Shown piece by piece: positions 62,501-64,000 of a stretch of DNA of 64,000 nucleotides. The position numbers were made by a program, and so were the translations under genes. Numbering within the stretch: the first letter of the stretch is position 1; each line of letters starts with the position of its first letter. The notes under the pieces were generated by a model that did not search any database, was not told the origin of the DNA, and saw only the letters and a list, made by a program, of their open reading frames with translations. The stretch is from Geomonas oryzisoli. Lineage in GTDB: Bacteria; Desulfobacterota; Desulfuromonadia; Geobacterales; Geobacteraceae. The stretch spans positions 4,058,228-4,122,227 of the forward strand of contig NZ_CP076723.1 in the NCBI RefSeq assembly GCF_018986915.1, read 5' to 3'.

Positions 62501-62529
62501 AATATAAACAGCATGACCCTAAAAATCAA
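62501..62529 (-). promoter_or_regulatory. Sigma70 promoter of groES-groEL
   Basis: On the minus strand TTGATT (62529-62524), 17 bp, TATATT (62506-62501). Transcription would begin at or just before CIRCE, the usual arrangement for HrcA repression. Confidence 0.8.
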
Positions 62530-62569
62530 GGGCGCTCTGCAAAATAATTTTCGTGAAGCTATCCTCTTG

Positions 62570-62842
62570 TCACCACTTCCTTTTTGCCAGTTCCTCGGCG
62601 TAAAACTTCTGGTACAGGATCTCCCAATCGCGGCTCCCCGGAACCTTGGCCTGGCTGTAGGAGGCGAGCTTCGCGCGCACCGCCTGGTCCACCTGTTCCA
62701 TGATGGAGAAGAATCCGGATATGGAGTCCTTGATCGAGTCGAGCGCCCGGCGTTCGTCGGGGAAGTCGGCGAGGTCGTCGTTGTAGAGCTTGTCGTAGAT
62801 CTTGTGCGCTATATGGGAAATGCGGTCTTCCGAGATGTGCAT
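62570..62842 (-). CDS. DUF507 family protein (second of a tandem pair)
   Basis: This is a 90-residue, mostly helical, charged cytoplasmic protein: MHISEDRISHIAHKIYDKLYNDDLADFPDERRALDSIKDSISGFF. It shares the DUF507 opening (M-x-I/L-x-E-x-x-I-x-x-I/L-A-x-K) with the 93-residue protein encoded just upstream. The function is unknown. AAGGAGAG precedes the ATG. The two genes are 52 nt apart on the same strand and end before groES, whose promoter region follows in the same orientation. Confidence 0.85.
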   Translation of the reverse strand: MHISEDRISHIAHKIYDKLYNDDLADFPDERRALDSIKDSISGFFSIMEQVDQAVRAKLASYSQAKVPGSRDWEILYQKFYAEELAKRKW

Positions 62843-62894
62843 GGTCTCTCCTTAGATGGCGTACCGGTTTGGTGGCGCCCGGCGAGGCGATCGA

Positions 62895-63176
62895 TCACAG
62901 AACGATCTTCCTTTCCTTGGCCAGTTTATCCTTGATCATCTTGAGCATCTTATGCCGGTCGATCCCCTGGCCGCCCACGGCCTTGAGCGTCTGCTCCAAA
63001 AGCGCCTCGGCGTCGCGCTCCAGGTCTTCTTCCTGCTTGATGTCCTTGGCGATAGCGGCCTTCATGCCGGCCAGCACGGCGCCGCGTCCCTGTTTCTGCT
63101 GCACCAGTTGAGCGCACTCCAGGTCACCCAGCACCTTCTCCGCCAGGCGCGCGATCTGTTCTTCCTTAAGACGCAT
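62895..63176 (-). CDS. DUF507 family protein (first of a tandem pair)
   Basis: This is a 93-residue helical protein: MRLKEEQIARLAEKVLGDLECAQLVQQKQGRGAVLAGMKAAIAKDIKQEEDLERDAEALLEQTL, ending IDRHKMLKMIKDKLAKERKIVL. It has the DUF507 pattern, with no signal peptide or membrane segment. The start at 63176 has GGGAGG 4 nt upstream, better than the longer frame at 63188. It is paired with the gene at 62570; the two probably form a heteromer or arose by duplication, which is inference. Function is unknown. Confidence 0.85.
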   Translation of the reverse strand: MRLKEEQIARLAEKVLGDLECAQLVQQKQGRGAVLAGMKAAIAKDIKQEEDLERDAEALLEQTLKAVGGQGIDRHKMLKMIKDKLAKERKIVL

Positions 63177-63213
63177 CTTGCCTCCCATTTATTAAAGGGT
63201 TTCGGTTCCGCGC

Positions 63214-63241
63214 ATTGTACGTCAACCGGTCAAAATTGCAA
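63214..63241 (-). promoter_or_regulatory. Candidate sigma70 promoter of the DUF507 pair
   Basis: On the minus strand TTGCAA (63241-63236), 16 bp, TACAAT (63219-63214), about 30 nt before the ATG at 63176. It is back to back with the small-RNA promoter at 63289. Confidence 0.55.
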
Positions 63242-63288
63242 CAGTTTTGGGGACTGTATGAGCGGCATTGTCATTAAAGAAAACAAGG

Positions 63289-63317
63289 TTGATTTCTCAT
63301 AAGCACGGATCTACAAT
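63289..63317 (+). promoter_or_regulatory. Sigma70 promoter of the probable 6S RNA gene
   Basis: TTGATT (63289-63294), 17 bp, TACAAT (63312-63317). It places the start of transcription near 63324, just before the closing stem of the RNA. Confidence 0.7.
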
Positions 63318-63323
63318 ACAGCC

Positions 63324-63520
63324 ACTAACACGCTCTCTCTGCCGTGCCCGTGAAGGTTATTAACGCCCCTGCGGAATAATTTATTGTACGGGAGCCTGTT
63401 TCGACCGTGGTGAGCTGCCCCATTGCGCGGGAATTGCCTAAAGCGGTCTACAGGAGCCCACCTGAATGGGAACTCGCTGTGAGGCCCCCCAACCGAACGA
63501 CAGGGCGGAGAGAGCTGCAC
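63324..63520 (+). ncRNA. ssrS: Probable 6S RNA
   Basis: A non-coding stretch of about 190 nt has its own promoter and terminator. Its ends pair (GCTCTCTC at 63332-63339 with GAGAGAGC at 63508-63515), giving the long closed rod of 6S RNA. Internal sequences resemble the proteobacterial 6S core in order: CCGTGGTGAGC, GGGAATTGCCTAAAGCGG, then CCCACCTGAATGGGAAC. 6S RNA mimics an open promoter and binds sigma70 RNA polymerase in stationary phase. It is not beside ygfA or zapA as in many bacteria. tmRNA, SRP RNA and RNase P RNA do not fit. Confidence 0.72.
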
Positions 63521-63531
63521 CAAGTAAATTA

Positions 63532-63559
63532 GGGGATCCGGCGACGGTCCCCTTTTTTT
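63532..63559 (+). terminator. Intrinsic terminator of the 6S RNA gene
   Basis: GGGGATCC / GGTCCCC stem with one bulge and a 6-nt loop, then seven T. Confidence 0.9.
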
Positions 63560-63638
63560 CGTCTTGCGCTCCGGTCACGGCGGATATATAGCAATGGGTG
63601 GCTCGCCAATCCCAGCATCCACGGTTCCGGAGGCACGC

Positions 63639-64000
63639 ATGACACCCCATTTCCTCCCCACCCTGGTGAACCCTCCCTTCGGAGACCCCGGCGTCTACGT
63701 CGACTTCCAGTTCGCCCGCAGGGCCATCCTCTTCGACCTGGGGGAGATCCACCGACTCGGTCCCCGCAAGATCCTGCGCTTGAGCGACGTCTGCATCTCC
63801 CACACCCACATCGACCACTTCATCGGGTTCGACTTGATGCTGCGCATCATGCTGGGACGCGACATGGCGCTACGCCTGTTCGGCCCGCCCGGCATCCTGC
63901 TGCAGGTCGAGCACCGGCTCGCCTCCTACAGCTGGAACCTGATCCAGAGTTATCCAACCGAGTTCGTCATCACCGTCACCGAGTTGCATCCCGACGGCAG
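63639..64000 (+). CDS. Metallo-beta-lactamase fold hydrolase, ribonuclease Z-like (3' end outside window)
   Basis: The first 120 codons are visible and the frame runs off the window. It reads MTPHFLPTLVNPPFGDPGVYVDFQFARRAILFDLGEI..., with the zinc-binding motif SHTHIDHFIGFD (HxHxDH) near residue 60, typical of tRNase Z and related phosphodiesterases. The region after the motif (FGPPGILLQVEHRLASYSWNL) also fits ribonuclease Z-like proteins. GGAGG lies 5 nt before the ATG. It starts 80 nt after the 6S RNA terminator, so it is a separate transcript. Whether it matures tRNA or has another substrate cannot be told from this part. Confidence 0.85.
   Translation, partial: MTPHFLPTLVNPPFGDPGVYVDFQFARRAILFDLGEIHRLGPRKILRLSDVCISHTHIDHFIGFDLMLRIMLGRDMALRLFGPPGILLQVEHRLASYSWNLIQSYPTEFVITVTELHPDG

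Noticed and set aside
63400..63480. tmRNA or SRP RNA instead of 6S RNA
   Set aside because: There is no tRNA-like acceptor end or resume peptide frame, and no conserved SRP tetraloop motif; the rod-like closing stem and core words fit 6S better.

Overview
The window is GC-rich, densely coded bacterial chromosome that reads as a member of the Geobacteraceae (Geobacter/Citrifermentans/Geomonas type, Desulfuromonadota). This assignment is inference from content: a histidine kinase with a CxxCH haem motif in its sensor region, many HisKA kinases and REC proteins, single-chain pyruvate carboxylase, a split transketolase, paired DUF507 genes, MglA-type GTPase, sucCD, and several families of short intergenic repeats. 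No phage, integrase, transposase, CRISPR array, rRNA or tRNA was seen.

Layout. 0-1.1 kb: 3' part of a DUF362/ferredoxin gene. 1.2-12.4 kb: a long minus-strand run, in order of transcription DUF554, murI, GerMN protein, metH, a small conserved gene, tktA, tktB, a pseudopilin-like gene, a haem-sensing kinase and its sigma54-type regulator. 12.5-16.1 kb: pyruvate carboxylase with its own promoter and terminator. 16.7-33.5 kb: a signal-transduction island on the plus strand (interrupted by a minus-strand sulfite/nitrite reductase) with four kinases, REC-PAS, REC-HD-GYP, an MglA-like GTPase, a REC-MshEN-PilB/GspE-zinc-ribbon fusion and a single REC protein. 33.5-46.8 kb: GGDEF protein, a CopD/cytochrome fusion with a candidate leaderless promoter, pepN, EVE protein, polX, periplasmic msrA and msrB, two small exported proteins, sucCD and a QueG-like Fe-S protein. 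47-48.3 kb: a chemoreceptor with a candidate FliA promoter. 48.4-56.1 kb: a four-gene stress operon prkA - DUF444/yeaH - spoVR - second PrkA-like gene. 56.4-60.2 kb: a lipoprotein and a translationally coupled HEAT/HD-GYP-like pair. 60.4-62.5 kb: groES-groEL under a CIRCE operator. 62.5-64 kb: two DUF507 genes, a probable 6S RNA gene, and the start of a metallo-beta-lactamase-fold gene.

How the parts work together. The island at 21-33.5 kb holds kinases of one subfamily (H-box followed by INNPxGF) and response regulators of one REC subfamily (KPWND-type C-terminal motif). Its outputs are a PilB-like ATPase, a divergent HD-GYP domain and an MglA-like polarity GTPase, so the inference is control of a pilus or secretion motor. 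The prkA-yeaH-spoVR-prkA2 block joins genes that are linked by starvation physiology in enterobacteria but usually scattered, and adds a diverged second PrkA. Intergenic space carries at least five repeat families. Two of them are heptanucleotide tandem arrays placed as inverted pairs, and several repeats overlap or supply the stop codons of neighbouring genes.

All calls come from reading the sequence and translations by eye; no database search was possible. Starts were moved from the longest frame where a ribosome-binding site or family knowledge supported it.
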